Shown here: positions 8,713 to 18,977 of the stretch, piece by piece | How the letters are laid out: the number at the start of each line of letters is the position of its first letter | How positions within the stretch are numbered: position 1 is the stretch's first letter | Assembly: GCF_006980705.1 (NCBI RefSeq) | Contig: NZ_SBHO01000002.1 | Span: forward strand, 280,389-344,388 | From: Tepidiphilus olei | GTDB lineage: Bacteria; Pseudomonadota; Gammaproteobacteria; Burkholderiales; Rhodocyclaceae | Direction of reading: 5' to 3' | DNA length: 64,000 nucleotides | Translations under genes and position numbers: made by a program | Notes under the pieces: model-generated | What the model was told of the DNA's origin: nothing | Database searches by the model: none | Seen by the model: only the letters and a program-made list of their open reading frames with translations

Positions 8713-10356
8713 TCACTTCGACGCCTTGCCACCCGCCTCGATCTGCCGTGTGATCAGCCACTGCTGGGCGATCGACAGCACGTTGTTCGTCAGCCAATAG
8801 AGCACCAAACCGGCAGGGAACCACAGGAACATCACCGTGAACACGATGGGCATGGCGAGCATCAGTTTCGCCTGCATCGGATCGACCGGCTGCGGGTTGA
8901 GCTTCATCTGCACGAACATCGACGCGCCCATGAGGAGGGGCAGCACGAAGTAAGGATCACGCATCGACAGATCCTGGATCCACAGGATCCACGGTGCCTG
9001 GCGCATCTCGACGCTATTGAGCAGCACCCAGTAAAGCGCGATGAAAACCGGGATCTGCACCAGGATGGGCAGGCAGCCGCCCAGCGGATTGACCTTCTCC
9101 TCCTGGTAGATGCGCATCATCTCCTGCTGCATGCGCGCCTTGTCGTCGCCATAGAGCTCCTTGAGGCGCTGCAGTCGGGGGGTGAGCGCGCGCATCTTGG
9201 CCATCGAACGGTAGCTCGCTGCCGACAAGGGATAGAAAATCGCTTTCAGAAGCACCGTCACCAGCACGATCGCCCAGCCCCAGTTCCCAGTGAGCTTGTA
9301 CAACCAGGACAGTACCCAGAAGAGCGGCGCGGCGATCACCGTAAACCAACCGTAATCGACCACCAGGTCGAACCCCGGCGCGAGCGTACCCAGCACGCTC
9401 TGCGTCTGCGGCCCGGCATAGAGGCGCACCGATCCCTCCTTCGCCTCACCCGGCGCGACCGTCCCCAGCGGCAGGATCACGCCTGCCTGGAACAAGCCCC
9501 CCTCCACCGGCCGGACGTAGAACTCGCGCTGCACCCCCTCCTGCGGCAACCAAGCCGCGACGAAGTAATGCTGCACCATGGCGATCCAGCCATCCTGCGC
9601 GAGCCGCGGAAACTCCGCCTTGCCTTTGAGCACGTCCTCGAAGTCGATCTTCTTGTACTTGCTCTCGGCGGTATAGATCGCCGGGCCGGTGAACGTGCGA
9701 ACCCCGAAGAGCGAATGCTCCTCGGCCGGCAAGCCATCGCGCAGGAATTGATAATACGTCGACGCTTCGATCGGCGCCGTGCCCGCGTTGGCAACCTCGT
9801 GGCGCACCTCGACCAGATATTCGCCGCGCTTGAAACGCAGCACTTTGGTCACGAGCGCCCCATCGTCCGCCTGAGCCGTGAGCCGAACTTCCAGCACGTC
9901 CTGCCCTGGCGCAAGCCGTACGGCCTCGGCCGGCAGCTGCCATTGCGAGCGGTGGTTCGGCAGGCCCGCTCCGATCAGCCCCGACTGCACCCGATAGACG
10001 TGGCCGGCGCGGCCATCGTCGAAGAGTATGAAGGGCTTGCTGTGATCCTCACGCGCCGAGTGGTCCTTGAAGGCGAGGAAAACGATGTCGCCACCGCGCT
10101 CCGAGATCTCCGCGGTAAAGCGATCGGTCTCGACCACCATGCGGCGCGCCTGGGCCTCTTCGATCGCTCCGGAAGCCGGTGCCACGGCGGCCCGCTGCGA
10201 CTGGGGTACCTCACCCAGACCGGCCCCCTGTTGGGTTGCGACGGGACGCTCGGCTTGCGGCTGCGGCGCCGGCTGGTTGTGGCGCAACCACGCCTCCCAC
10301 AGCATCACCAACGAGAAAAGGAACACCAACAACGGGATCAGACGGCGTTGCTCCAT
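8713..10356 (-). CDS. yidC: Membrane protein insertase YidC
   Basis: YidC inserts and folds inner membrane proteins, alone or with SecYEG. An N-terminal membrane anchor ([15 protein letters not shown]) is followed by a large periplasmic beta domain (about residues 50-330) and the conserved Oxa1-like core with five membrane segments, starting at [21 protein letters not shown]. The hydrophilic-groove Arg region and the cytoplasmic coiled hairpin ([20 protein letters not shown]) are present. The ATG at 10356 has AGGA at a good distance and gives 547 residues, the usual length. An upstream in-frame start at 10380 is less likely. yidD lies 37 bases upstream. Confidence 0.97.
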   Translation of the reverse strand: MEQRRLIPLLVFLFSLVMLWEAWLRHNQPAPQPQAERPVATQQGAGLGEVPQSQRAAVAPASGAIEEAQARRMVVETDRFTAEISERGGDIVFLAFKDHSAREDHSKPFILFDDGRAGHVYRVQSGLIGAGLPNHRSQWQLPAEAVRLAPGQDVLEVRLTAQADDGALVTKVLRFKRGEYLVEVRHEVANAGTAPIEASTYYQFLRDGLPAEEHSLFGVRTFTGPAIYTAESKYKKIDFEDVLKGKAEFPRLAQDGWIAMVQHYFVAAWLPQEGVQREFYVRPVEGGLFQAGVILPLGTVAPGEAKEGSVRLYAGPQTQSVLGTLAPGFDLVVDYGWFTVIAAPLFWVLSWLYKLTGNWGWAIVLVTVLLKAIFYPLSAASYRSMAKMRALTPRLQRLKELYGDDKARMQQEMMRIYQEEKVNPLGGCLPILVQIPVFIALYWVLLNSVEMRQAPWILWIQDLSMRDPYFVLPLLMGASMFVQMKLNPQPVDPMQAKLMLAMPIVFTVMFLWFPAGLVLYWLTNNVLSIAQQWLITRQIEAGGKASK

Positions 10357-10393
10357 GGATCCATCCTGGAAAACGGGCAAAATAATCGGCGAA

Positions 10394-10603
10394 TTATGGC
10401 ACAGGGTCGTGCCCGCCGGGATGAAAGGGATGGCAACGTAACACCCGCCGCATCCCCAGCCACAGGCCTTTCACGGCCCCGTGGCGCTCGATCGCTTCCA
10501 ACGTATATTGCGAGCAGCTCGGGTAAAACCGGCAGTTACGCCCCAGCCAAGGGCTGATCGCCACTTGATAACCCCGGATGAGCGCGATCAGGAGGCGGCG
10601 CAT
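10394..10603 (-). CDS. yidD: Membrane protein insertion efficiency factor YidD
   Basis: The 69-residue YidD assists YidC-dependent insertion of inner membrane proteins. The sequence has an amphipathic N-terminus ([15 protein letters not shown]), the conserved [15 protein letters not shown] segment with two Cys, and the [12 protein letters not shown] tail typical of the family. It overlaps the 3' end of rnpA by 16 bases and precedes yidC, the classic order. Length and motifs are normal. Confidence 0.95.
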   Translation of the reverse strand: MRRLLIALIRGYQVAISPWLGRNCRFYPSCSQYTLEAIERHGAVKGLWLGMRRVLRCHPFHPGGHDPVP

Positions 10604-10977
10604 TTGCCGGCCTCCCGCGCAAGCCGCTCGAAGCAGGAAAGGAGATCCTCGCGCAGCATCCGACGCGTGGCCTCGACGATCGGCGCGCTCAGCCGCACCA
10701 CCACGTCGCAGGCCGGCAGCCGCCCCTTCTCGAGGCGAAAGGTCTCGCGCGCGATGCGCTTGACGAGATTGCGCTGATGCGCGCGCCGCACGAGTTTCTT
10801 CGCCACCACCAGCCCCAGGCGCGGGCGACCCAGCTCGTTGAGGCTCCAGTGGACGGAAAAAAAACGCCCGCGGATCACCCGCCGCGCCGTGAAGACGCGC
10901 GAGAATTCGGACGGTCGCAGCAGGCGGTCGGCACGGCGAAAACGTGCCTCCGCCTCAGACGGGATCTCGCCGCTCAA
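10588..10977 (-). CDS. rnpA: Ribonuclease P protein component
   Basis: Protein subunit of RNase P, which matures the 5' ends of tRNAs together with the rnpB RNA. Conserved features are the central cleft [22 protein letters not shown] and the RNA-binding motif [15 protein letters not shown]. At 129 residues it is of normal length. The start appears to be TTG at 10977, overlapping the stop of rpmH (TTTGA). No in-frame ATG or GTG lies before the conserved region. This overlap suggests coupling of translation to the abundant rpmH message. Confidence 0.95.
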   Translation of the reverse strand: MSGEIPSEAEARFRRADRLLRPSEFSRVFTARRVIRGRFFSVHWSLNELGRPRLGLVVAKKLVRRAHQRNLVKRIARETFRLEKGRLPACDVVVRLSAPIVEATRRMLREDLLSCFERLAREAGKCAAS

Positions 10978-11108
10978 ACGGCCAGGCGATGACGACCCTT
11001 GGCCCGCCGCGCCCGGATCACGGAGCGGCCACCCCGGGTGCGCATGCGCACGAGGAAACCATGGGTACGCTTGCGACGGATCTTGGAGGGTTGATAGGTG
11101 CGTTTCAT
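10974..11108 (-). CDS. rpmH: 50S ribosomal protein L34
   Basis: A 44-residue basic protein beginning [18 protein letters not shown] and ending GRHRLAV, the full-length signature of L34. It is the first gene of the minus-strand rnpA-yidD-yidC-mnmE series. In most relatives dnaA lies divergently just beyond rpmH; here mobA does, and dnaA is about 6.3 kb away. The 95 bases between rpmH and mobA contain no DnaA box that I can see. Confidence 0.98.
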   Translation of the reverse strand: MKRTYQPSKIRRKRTHGFLVRMRTRGGRSVIRARRAKGRHRLAV

Positions 11109-11203
11109 GGGACCACCTCGAACGGGAAAATCTCGTTATTTAACAGACAAGCAGAGGACATGTCAAGGAAAATCACGGGGATCAAATCGGTTACACTGCG
11201 CGC

Positions 11204-11818
11204 ATGCCTGTGCCGCCCTTGCCTTTTCACCCTCCTCTAACCGGCCTCATCCTCGCCGGCGGTCGCGGCACGCGGCTGGGCGGCGTCGACAAAGGCTTGG
11301 TCGAACTGCACGGACGGCCGCTCGTCGAGTACGTGCTCGACCGGCTTCGCCCCCAGACCGAGGCGATCCTCATCAACGCCAATCGTCACCACGAACGATA
11401 CGCCGCCTATGGCGTGCCGGTGATTCCGGATCTCGAAGGCGGATTCGCCGGGCCGCTCGCCGGCATCGCCGCGGGGCTCGCCGCTGCGCGCACCGACTGG
11501 GTGGTCGTCGTCCCCTGCGATTGCCCCTTGTTGCCGTCCGACCTCGTCGATCGCCTATGGCAGGCGCGCTGCGCCGCAGGAGCCGACGTGGCCGTCGCCC
11601 GGGCAGCAGGGCGGTTGCAACCAGTCTTCGTGCTTTTACCGGTGACTGCGCGCGTCGAGCTCGAACGCCGTTTGCGCGCGGGCGAGCGCAAGGTCGCAGT
11701 CTGGCTCACGGCGCAACGCTTGGCGATCGCCGATTTTTCCGACCAAGCCGAGGCTTTCGTCAACCTGAATACCGAGGAAGAACGGCGTGCGCTGGAAGAA
11801 CGCCTTGGCGTGAGATGA
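11204..11818 (+). CDS. mobA: Molybdenum cofactor guanylyltransferase
   Basis: MobA attaches GMP to molybdopterin to form the guanine dinucleotide cofactor. The 204-residue protein starts with the nucleotide-binding signature LILAGGRGTRLGGVDKG and has the conserved DLEGGFAGPLAGIAAGL and VVVVPCDCPLLP segments. It lies divergent to rpmH and convergent with moaC, whose stop is one base beyond, and belongs to the local cofactor group with moaC, moaA and the YqeC-like gene. It could in principle use CTP as MocA does, but the length and motifs favour MobA. Confidence 0.9.
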   Translation: MPVPPLPFHPPLTGLILAGGRGTRLGGVDKGLVELHGRPLVEYVLDRLRPQTEAILINANRHHERYAAYGVPVIPDLEGGFAGPLAGIAAGLAAARTDWVVVVPCDCPLLPSDLVDRLWQARCAAGADVAVARAAGRLQPVFVLLPVTARVELERRLRAGERKVAVWLTAQRLAIADFSDQAEAFVNLNTEEERRALEERLGVR

Positions 11819-11819
11819 T

Positions 11820-12299
<480 letters not shown>

Positions 12300-12353
12300 G
12301 ACAACTCCAAAACGCGATGTTCGTGACCCCACGATGATACAGGAGCCGCCGCG

Positions 12354-13364
12354 ATGGACACCCGAGCCCCGGCCACCCCGCCCCTGATCGACCGCTTCGG
12401 CCGACACGTCACCTACGTGCGCCTGTCGGTAACGGACCGCTGCGACTTGCGCTGCGTCTACTGCATGAACGAGCAGATGACTTTCCTGCCCAAGGCGCGC
12501 ATCCTGACTCTGGAAGAAATGGCGCTGATCGGCCGCGCCTTCGTCGAGCTGGGCGTGACGAAACTGCGCATCACCGGGGGCGAGCCCCTCGTACGGCAAA
12601 ACGTCCTCTCGCTCTTCGCCGAACTGGGCAAACTCCCCGGCCTGAAAGAGCTCACGCTCACGACCAACGGCTCCCAGCTCGCTCGCCATGCCGTGGCGCT
12701 GCGTGAGGCCGGCGTGCGGCGCATCAACGTGAGCCTCGACAGCCTGCGCCCCGAGCGCTTTCGCGCCATCTCGCGCGTGGGCAGCCTCGACAAGGTGCTC
12801 GAGGGCATCGAAGCCGCCCGGCACGCCGGGTTCGAGGCGATCAAACTCAACGCCGTACCGATGCGCGGCATCAACGACGATGAGATCCTCGATCTGGTCG
12901 AATTCGCCGCCGAACGCGGTTTCACCCTCTGTTTCATCGAGGAGATGCCACTCGGCGAGCTCGAAGGACACGATCGGTACGCGAGTTTCGTGCCCAGCGA
13001 CGAAGTGCGCGCACGCATCCTCGAGCGCTATACCCTGCTGCCCACCGTCGAGCGCACCGGCGGCCCGGCCCGTTACGAGCGCATCGCCGAGACCGGCACC
13101 CTCGTCGGATTCATCTCGCCCCATAGCCACAATTTCTGCGACAACTGCAACCGCGTGCGCGTCACCACCGAAGGGCGGCTCTTGCTGTGCCTGGGGCAAG
13201 AGCACTCGGTCGACCTGCGCCGGGTGCTGCGCACCCATCCCGGCGAACTCGAACCGCTCAAGGAAGCCATCGTCGCCGCGATGGCGATCAAACCCAAAGG
13301 GCACGAGTTCGATCTCACCGCCAAACCCGTGCTCTTCCGGCACATGAACGCCACCGGCGGTTGA
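12354..13364 (+). CDS. moaA: GTP 3',8-cyclase (radical SAM)
   Basis: MoaA is the radical SAM enzyme that starts molybdenum cofactor synthesis by rearranging GTP. The N-terminal cluster motif is CDLRCVYC (C-x3-C-x2-C). The second cluster, which binds GTP, is formed by FCDNCNRVR and the later Cys in LLLCLG. The TGGEPL segment for SAM binding is present. The 336 residues match the family, although the usual C-terminal double Gly is present as NATGG. It is followed after 14 bases by the YqeC-like gene, probably in the same transcript. Confidence 0.97.
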   Translation: MDTRAPATPPLIDRFGRHVTYVRLSVTDRCDLRCVYCMNEQMTFLPKARILTLEEMALIGRAFVELGVTKLRITGGEPLVRQNVLSLFAELGKLPGLKELTLTTNGSQLARHAVALREAGVRRINVSLDSLRPERFRAISRVGSLDKVLEGIEAARHAGFEAIKLNAVPMRGINDDEILDLVEFAAERGFTLCFIEEMPLGELEGHDRYASFVPSDEVRARILERYTLLPTVERTGGPARYERIAETGTLVGFISPHSHNFCDNCNRVRVTTEGRLLLCLGQEHSVDLRRVLRTHPGELEPLKEAIVAAMAIKPKGHEFDLTAKPVLFRHMNATGG

Positions 13365-13378
13365 CGAAAGGGAGTCCG

Positions 13379-14137
13379 ATGAACGAACGCACGAGCGCAC
13401 TCCTCGAGGCACTGGGCGCCCAAAGCGGCATCCTCGCTGCCGTCGGCGCCGGCGGCAAGAAGACCACGCTCTACCAGATCTTCGCCGCCCACCCCGGACG
13501 CGTGGCCCTCACCACCACCACCTTCATCACCGACTTCGCTCCCGAACTCGGCGCCGAGATCCTCGTCGCTCCTGAAGACGAACTCGAAGAAAAGGTACGC
13601 GCGAGCCGCGCACGCAAAGTGGCCTACGCCACGCCCTCGGACAAGCCGGGGCGGGTGGCGGCCGTGTCCGGAGAGTGCATCGCCAGGCTGCACCGCGAGG
13701 GCGGGCTCGATCTCACGCTGGTGAAGGCCGACGGGGCCCGTTCGCGGCTCCTCAAAGCCCCTGCGCCGCACGAACCGAGCCTGCCCGCGGCGACCGACAC
13801 GGTGCTCCTCGTCCTTTCGCTGCAGGCGCTGGGGCAGCCCCTCTCCGAGACGATCGCGCACCGCCCCGAGCGCGTCTCCGCCCTCACCGGCCGCGCCCTC
13901 GGCGAGCCGGTGGCCATTCCCGACTTCGTCGCGCTCTACACCCGCGAAGAGGGTCTCTTGCAAGGCACGGCAGGAAAACGCGTGATCCCCGTGCTCAACA
14001 TGGTCGACGACGATCGCCTCCTATCCGCCGCCCGCGCGATCGCCGAGGCGACGCTCGCCGCCTGCCCGCGCTTCGAGCGCTTCGTGCTCACGAGCCTACG
14101 AAAGCCAGGCTATCTCGTGGAGGTCGTGCGGCGCTGA
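13379..14137 (+). CDS. YqeC-like selenium-dependent molybdenum hydroxylase accessory protein
   Basis: The 252-residue protein resembles the YqeC family, linked by genome context to selenium-dependent molybdenum hydroxylases. The N-terminus has a P-loop-like AAVGAGGKKTTLYQIF, then TTTTFI and a LVKADGARSRLLKAPAPHEP segment characteristic of the family. I chose the ATG at 13379 because AAAGGGAG precedes it; the frame is open further upstream inside moaA. Its position after moaA fits a role in cofactor handling. The exact reaction is unknown to me, and no hydroxylase subunit genes are in the window. Confidence 0.75.
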   Translation: MNERTSALLEALGAQSGILAAVGAGGKKTTLYQIFAAHPGRVALTTTTFITDFAPELGAEILVAPEDELEEKVRASRARKVAYATPSDKPGRVAAVSGECIARLHREGGLDLTLVKADGARSRLLKAPAPHEPSLPAATDTVLLVLSLQALGQPLSETIAHRPERVSALTGRALGEPVAIPDFVALYTREEGLLQGTAGKRVIPVLNMVDDDRLLSAARAIAEATLAACPRFERFVLTSLRKPGYLVEVVRR

Positions 14138-14144
14138 CGGCTCC

Positions 14145-14909
14145 TCACTTCAAATTCCCCGAAAGGAACTGCTGCAGCCGCTCGCTGCGCGGACGCGCCA
14201 GCACCTCGCGCGGGTTTCCTTCCTCCTCGACCAACCCCTGGTGCAGGAACATGACGTGCGTGGACACCTCACGCGCGAAGCCCATCTCGTGAGTGACCAC
14301 GATCATGGTGCGGCCCTCCTGCGCGAGGTCGCGCATCACCTTGAGCACCTCGCCGACGAGCTCGGGGTCCAGCGCCGAGGTCGGCTCGTCGAAGAGCATC
14401 ACCTCTGGCTCCACTGCCAGCGCCCGGGCGATCGCCACGCGCTGCTGCTCGCCGCCGGACATGTGCGAGGGATAGGCGTTCTTGCGGTGCGCCACGCCGA
14501 CCTTGGCGAGGTAATGCTCGGCGCGCTCGATCGCCTCCTTTTTTGGCACGCCCAGCACGTGTACCGGCACCTCGATCACGTTCTCCAGCGCGGTCATGTG
14601 CGACCACAGGTTGAAATGCTGGAAGACCATGGCCAGGCGCGAGCGGATGCGCTGCAGCTGCTTGCGGTCGGCCGCGCGCAGGGTGCCATCCTTGGCCGGC
14701 ACCAGCCGCAGTTCTTCGCCGTCGAGCACGATGCGCCCGGCGTTGGGTTGCTCGAGCAGGTTGATGCAACGCAGCAGCGTGCTCTTGCCCGAACCGCTCG
14801 AACCGATGACGCTGATGACGTCACCGGCGTCGGCCTTGAGCGAAACCCCTTTGAGGACTTCGTGCGCCCCATAGCGCTTGTGCAAATCGTCGACTTCGAG
14901 TTTGACCAT
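14145..14909 (-). CDS. Polar amino acid ABC transporter ATP-binding protein (HisP type)
   Basis: ATPase of a polar amino acid importer. Motifs are complete: Walker [11 protein letters not shown], the Q-loop region VFQHFNLW, signature MSGGEQQR, Walker B VMLFDEP and the switch His in [12 protein letters not shown]. The extended N-terminal part with [16 protein letters not shown] is typical of HisP/AotP, specific for histidine or lysine/arginine/ornithine systems. At 254 residues it is of normal length. It is the last gene of the four-gene minus-strand group (binding protein, two permeases, ATPase). Confidence 0.9.
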   Translation of the reverse strand: MVKLEVDDLHKRYGAHEVLKGVSLKADAGDVISVIGSSGSGKSTLLRCINLLEQPNAGRIVLDGEELRLVPAKDGTLRAADRKQLQRIRSRLAMVFQHFNLWSHMTALENVIEVPVHVLGVPKKEAIERAEHYLAKVGVAHRKNAYPSHMSGGEQQRVAIARALAVEPEVMLFDEPTSALDPELVGEVLKVMRDLAQEGRTMIVVTHEMGFAREVSTHVMFLHQGLVEEEGNPREVLARPRSERLQQFLSGNLK

Positions 14910-14953
14910 GAATGGTTCGCCTTGCGGATCGGGTATGGCGACAGGAAAATGAT

Positions 14954-15652
14954 TCAGCGGCGTTGTGGCCGCAGGTGAGCGAGCCAGCGGCGCTCGGCAG
15001 CCTTGAAGAGCTGCAGCAGCAGGAAAGTGAGCACGAGATAGAAGGCGCCGGCGGTGAGGTAGGCTTCGAAGGGAAGGAAATACTGGGCGCTAATCGTGCG
15101 CGCCACGCCGGTGATGTCGGCGAGCGTCACGAGCGAAGCCATGCTGGTCGCGTGCAGCATCATCACCACTTCGTTGCTGTACTGCGGCAGTGCCCGGCGC
15201 AACGCCGAAGGCAGGAGGATGCGCCGGTACATCTGCAGACGCGACATGCCGGCGGCGCGGGCCGCTTCGATCTCGCCCGGCGGCGTGGTCTTGAGGCAAC
15301 CGGCGATGATCTCGGCGGTGTAGCCGGAAGTGTTGATGGCAAATGCCAGGCAAGCGCAGAAAGTGGCATCCGACAACCACGGCCAGAAGAGGCTCGCGCG
15401 CACGGCCTCGAACTGCGCCACCCCGTAATAGATGAGGAAGAGCTGCACCAGCATGGGTGTGCCGCGGATCACGTAGGTATAGAACCAGGCGGGCAGGTTG
15501 AGCCAGGGCGAACCCGACACCCGCATCAGCGCGAGCGGCACCGACCAGACGAAGCCCACGGCGAGCGAAATGAGGAGCAGCTGCAGCGTGACGCGCACGC
15601 CGTGCAGGAACTGCGGCAGGTTCTCCCAGATGACGGAAAAATCGAGGATCAC
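14954..15652 (-). CDS. Polar amino acid ABC transporter permease (HisM type)
   Basis: Inner membrane permease of the basic amino acid importer, about 232 residues with five to six hydrophobic segments. The EAA loop that contacts the ATPase is [22 protein letters not shown]. An [15 protein letters not shown] segment is typical of His/Glu/Gln permeases. The GTG at 15652 overlaps the stop of the preceding permease gene (GTGA), so translation is coupled; a longer open frame to 15910 is antisense shadow. It pairs with the HisQ-type permease. Confidence 0.9.
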   Translation of the reverse strand: MILDFSVIWENLPQFLHGVRVTLQLLLISLAVGFVWSVPLALMRVSGSPWLNLPAWFYTYVIRGTPMLVQLFLIYYGVAQFEAVRASLFWPWLSDATFCACLAFAINTSGYTAEIIAGCLKTTPPGEIEAARAAGMSRLQMYRRILLPSALRRALPQYSNEVVMMLHATSMASLVTLADITGVARTISAQYFLPFEAYLTAGAFYLVLTFLLLQLFKAAERRWLAHLRPQRR

Positions 15653-16338
15653 AGCCGAACTTCCCGTACGCCCAGCGAGAAGCGTTTCTCGATCACGCGC
15701 AGCGCGAGCAGCGACACGCTGGTGATCGCCAAGTAGAGCACCCCGGCGAGCAGCAAATAGGTGAAGGGCTGGCGCGTGGCGTCCCCCGCCTGTTTGGCGT
15801 GGAACATAATGTCCGGCAGGCCCAATACCGACACGAGCGCGGTGGATTTGATGAGAACCAACCAGTTGTTGGCGATACCGGGAATCGACAGGCGCACCGT
15901 CTCCGGCCACAGGATGCGGCGAAACACCTGCCAGCGACTCATGCCGTAGGCGAACCCGGCCTCGGCCTGTCCCTTGGGGATGGAGAGGAAAGCGCCGCGG
16001 AAAGTCTCCGACAGGTAGGCGCCGAAGATGAATCCCAAAGTGGCCACGCCGGCGGCGAACGGGTCGATGTCGACGTAGTCTTCATGGCCGATGAGCGCCG
16101 CGGCGCGATTGACGAGATCCTGACCACCGAAATACACCAGCAGGATCATGACCAGCTCCGGGATGCCACGGATCACGGTGGCGTAGGCTTCGCCAAGCCA
16201 TGCGAGCGGACGCAGCGGCGAGAGCCGCGCCCCCGCCCCCGCGAGCCCCAGCACCACGGCCAGTGCCATGGAGCACAGCGCCAGGCTCAGCGTCAGCCAG
16301 CTGCCTTCGACGATGGTGAGCCAATAGCCGCCGCTCAT
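15649..16338 (-). CDS. Polar amino acid ABC transporter permease (HisQ type)
   Basis: Second permease of the importer, 229 residues. It shows the RGIPELVMILLVYFGG segment and the EAA loop KGQAEAGFAYGMSRWQVFRRI. The insertion around DLVNRAAALIGHEDYVDIDP is characteristic of HisQ-type subunits. It lies 27 bases after the binding-protein gene and overlaps the next permease by GTGA. Confidence 0.9.
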   Translation of the reverse strand: MSGGYWLTIVEGSWLTLSLALCSMALAVVLGLAGAGARLSPLRPLAWLGEAYATVIRGIPELVMILLVYFGGQDLVNRAAALIGHEDYVDIDPFAAGVATLGFIFGAYLSETFRGAFLSIPKGQAEAGFAYGMSRWQVFRRILWPETVRLSIPGIANNWLVLIKSTALVSVLGLPDIMFHAKQAGDATRQPFTYLLLAGVLYLAITSVSLLALRVIEKRFSLGVREVRL

Positions 16339-16365
16339 CGGCCAACTCCAACGGGCTTGGTCGCC

Positions 16366-17145
16366 TCACTCGCCATAGATGTCGAAGTCGAAGTATTTCT
16401 TCGCGATTTCCTGGTACTTGCCGTTGGCGCGGATCGCGTCGATGGCGGCGTTGAATTTCTCTACCAGCACCGTGTCGCCCTTGCGCACGGCCACGCCGAT
16501 GCCCTCGCCGAAATACTTCCGGTCGGTGAAGGCCGGCCCCACCGTGGCGAACCCTTTACCGGCCTCGGTCTGCAGGAAACCGAACTGGATGCTCACGGCG
16601 TCGGCGAGCGAAGCGTCGATGCGCCCGACGGCGAGATCGAGGAAGACTTCTTCCTGCGAAGCATAGCGTACCACTTGGATGCCGGCCGGAGCGAAAACGT
16701 CGGTGGCATAGCGGTCGAAGATGGTGGCGCGCTGCACGCCGACTTTCTTGCCTTTCAGGTCGACCAAGGGGTCCTTCACCTCACTGCCCGCCTTCATCAC
16801 CAGGCGGCCGGGCGTGTAGTAGTACTTCTTGCTGAAATCGACCGATTTCTTGCGCTCGTCGGTGATCGACATCGAAGAGATCACCGCGTCGATCTTGCGC
16901 ACTTTGAGCGCGGGGATCAATCCGTCGAACTCCTGCTCGATCCACCGGCACTTGACCTTCATCTCTTCACACAGGGCGTTGCCGATGTCGTAGTCGAAAC
17001 CGGCGAGCTTGCCGTCGGGCGTTTTGTAGGCGAAGGGGGGATAGGAAGCCTCGATGCCGATGCGCAAGGGCTTGTCCTCGGCCATTGCCGCATCCGAGGC
17101 GAGCACGAACAGGATCGCGCCAAACAACGAGAAGAGCTTTTTCAT
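16366..17145 (-). CDS. Basic amino acid binding protein (ArgT/HisJ-like)
   Basis: Periplasmic solute-binding protein of the ABC importer, 259 residues. A Sec signal peptide (MKKLFSLFGAILFVLASDAAMA) precedes a mature part starting EDKPLRIGIEASYPPF. The segments GFDYDIGNALCEEMKVKC and KIDAVISSMSITDERKKSV resemble ArgT/HisJ, so lysine, arginine, ornithine or histidine are the likely substrates; this is inferred from similarity. The ATG at 17145 has AGGAG six bases upstream. It is the first gene of its operon and divergent from dnaA. Confidence 0.9.
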   Translation of the reverse strand: MKKLFSLFGAILFVLASDAAMAEDKPLRIGIEASYPPFAYKTPDGKLAGFDYDIGNALCEEMKVKCRWIEQEFDGLIPALKVRKIDAVISSMSITDERKKSVDFSKKYYYTPGRLVMKAGSEVKDPLVDLKGKKVGVQRATIFDRYATDVFAPAGIQVVRYASQEEVFLDLAVGRIDASLADAVSIQFGFLQTEAGKGFATVGPAFTDRKYFGEGIGVAVRKGDTVLVEKFNAAIDAIRANGKYQEIAKKYFDFDIYGE

Positions 17146-17446
17146 GACAGGCTCCTTCACAGGGAGGTGTGGTTTGTTCGTTTGTTTCAACCACGCCCTA
17201 CTCAACAGGCGGGCGAGACGAGGTGTGGAAAAACGCATCGGTGCATCGATCGACGTCACGCCCATAAGTTTCCCGCGCTCGGCCAAAGAAGGTCGTCGGG
17301 GATAAAGGCTAATCATTTTACCAATACCTAAGCTTGGGTCGTTTCCCTGGTCGAGATTTCGCCCACCCTGTGGATAACTCACCTTTTGGGTGGACGGGTT
17401 AGAATATCCCCTGGAACGTCGTCAATCCTTCCAGAGGGCCTTCTCC
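17146..17446. other. Intergenic region upstream of dnaA with DnaA boxes
   Basis: About 300 bases between the divergent binding-protein gene and dnaA. A perfect DnaA box (TGTGGATAA) lies at 17369-17377 and a one-mismatch copy (TGTGGAAAA) at 17224-17232. The area should hold promoters for both directions. The perfect box could serve dnaA autoregulation or be part of an origin. The region is only mildly AT-rich and lacks a box cluster. Confidence 0.6.
17369..17377 (-). promoter_or_regulatory. DnaA box upstream of dnaA
   Basis: TGTGGATAA, the reverse complement of the consensus TTATCCACA, without mismatch. It lies 70 bases before the dnaA start, a usual place for autoregulatory binding. Confidence 0.8.
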
Positions 17447-18952
17447 TTGAGTCACGAAGCGTGGACCGCCTGCTGCGAGCGTCTGCGTGCCTCGCTGCCG
17501 GCGCAGCAATACAATACCTGGATCCGTGCCCTGAGCGCCGAACCCGAGGAAGGAGGCGCAGGAGTGCGGCTGCGCGTGCTCGCGCCCAACCGCTTCATCC
17601 TGCAGTGGGTGCGCGAGCGCTACTGGTCCAAGATCGCCGAACATCTCGCCGAGCTCGGCATCGCCCAGGCCGAACTGCAGCTGGGCGCTACCGCCAAAGG
17701 AGGCACGCCGCCGCGATCCAATCGGCCCGCATCGGCCCAAGCCCGGGCTTCGGCTCCCGACGTCGAATCCTCCGAAGCGGCACCTGCGGACTCGGTTCCT
17801 CCTGCCGCGGCGACGACGCAGGAACGCGCCGCCGAAGCCAAACCCCGCCCCGCCCGCAGCGCTCCGAAACGCCGCCCTCCGCCGCTCGCCGAGGACGTGG
17901 CCCCGTCCTCGACCCTCGAAGCGCTCTACGAGCGCACGCGGCTCAACCCAGCGGCGACTTTCGACACCCTCGTCACCGGCCGAGCCAACGACCTCGCCCG
18001 CGCCGCGGCCATGCAAGTGGCGCACAACCCCGGCGCCTCCTACAATCCGCTGTTCGTCTATGGCGGGGTCGGACTGGGCAAGACGCACCTCATCCATGCC
18101 ATCGGCAACGCCATCTTCCGTACCGACCCGCGCGTGGTGATCCGCTACGTCCACGCCGAGGACTACTACGCCGACGTCGTCCGAGCCTACCAGCAGAAGA
18201 GCTTCGATGCCTTCAAGCGCTACTACCGTTCGCTCGACGTGCTGCTCATCGACGACATCCAGTTCTTCCAGAACAAGGCACGCACACAGGAAGAATTCTT
18301 CCATGCCTTCAACGCCCTCACCGAGGCGCACAAGCAGATCGTCATCACCTGCGATACCTATCCCAAAGACATTCAAGGGCTGGAAGATCGGCTCATCTCG
18401 CGTTTCGACTGGGGCCTGACGGTGCAGATCGAGCCGCCCGAGCTCGAGATGCGGGTGGCCATCGTGCAGAAGAAGGCGCAACTCTTGGGCGTGCAGGTGG
18501 GCGACGACGTGGCCTTCTTGATCGCCAAGAACCTGCGCTCGAACGTGCGCGAACTCGAAGGCGCACTCAACAAGGTGGTGGCCTTCGCCAACTTCCACAG
18601 TCAGCCGATCACGCTGGAGCTGGCCAAGGAGGCACTCAAGGACATCCTGCACGCCTACAATCGGCAGCTCACCGTCGAACACATCCAGAAGACGGTGGCC
18701 GACTACTACAAGACCAAGGTCGCCGACATGCACTCGAAAAAGCGCACGCGGGCGGTGGCTCGCCCCCGGCAGGTGGCGATGTGGCTCGCCAAGGAGCTCA
18801 CGCCGCTGTCGCTGCCGGCCATCGGCGAAGCCTTCGGCGGGCGTGACCACACGACGGTGCTGCACGCCTACCGCACGATCAACGAGCTGCGTCTGACCGA
18901 TCCCCAACTCAACCACGACGTCCACGTGCTGCTGCAGGTCCTGCGCGGCTGA
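17447..18952 (+). CDS. dnaA: Chromosomal replication initiator protein DnaA
   Basis: DnaA binds DnaA boxes and opens the origin. Domain I ([20 protein letters not shown]) is followed by a long low-complexity domain II rich in Ala, Pro and Arg (about residues 90-160). The AAA+ domain III has Walker [16 protein letters not shown] and Walker [12 protein letters not shown]. Domain IV has the DNA-binding signature [13 protein letters not shown]. The frame is open from a GTG at 17390, but the TTG at 17447 has GAGGG eight bases upstream and gives the usual SLSHEAW N-terminus, so I chose it (501 residues). dnaN follows after 25 bases. Confidence 0.95.
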   Translation: MSHEAWTACCERLRASLPAQQYNTWIRALSAEPEEGGAGVRLRVLAPNRFILQWVRERYWSKIAEHLAELGIAQAELQLGATAKGGTPPRSNRPASAQARASAPDVESSEAAPADSVPPAAATTQERAAEAKPRPARSAPKRRPPPLAEDVAPSSTLEALYERTRLNPAATFDTLVTGRANDLARAAAMQVAHNPGASYNPLFVYGGVGLGKTHLIHAIGNAIFRTDPRVVIRYVHAEDYYADVVRAYQQKSFDAFKRYYRSLDVLLIDDIQFFQNKARTQEEFFHAFNALTEAHKQIVITCDTYPKDIQGLEDRLISRFDWGLTVQIEPPELEMRVAIVQKKAQLLGVQVGDDVAFLIAKNLRSNVRELEGALNKVVAFANFHSQPITLELAKEALKDILHAYNRQLTVEHIQKTVADYYKTKVADMHSKKRTRAVARPRQVAMWLAKELTPLSLPAIGEAFGGRDHTTVLHAYRTINELRLTDPQLNHDVHVLLQVLRG

Positions 18953-18977
18953 AGACTTCCAATTCAGGAGAGGCCCG

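Noticed and set aside
7927..10557. 876-codon open frame on the plus strand opposite mnmE and yidC
   Set aside because: It is a mirror of two well-conserved genes in GC-rich DNA and has low-complexity Arg/Ser composition without domains.
12300..13412. Upstream extension of the moaC frame antisense to moaA
   Set aside because: MoaC is complete from 12299; the extension would be opposite the moaA coding region and lacks homology-like features.
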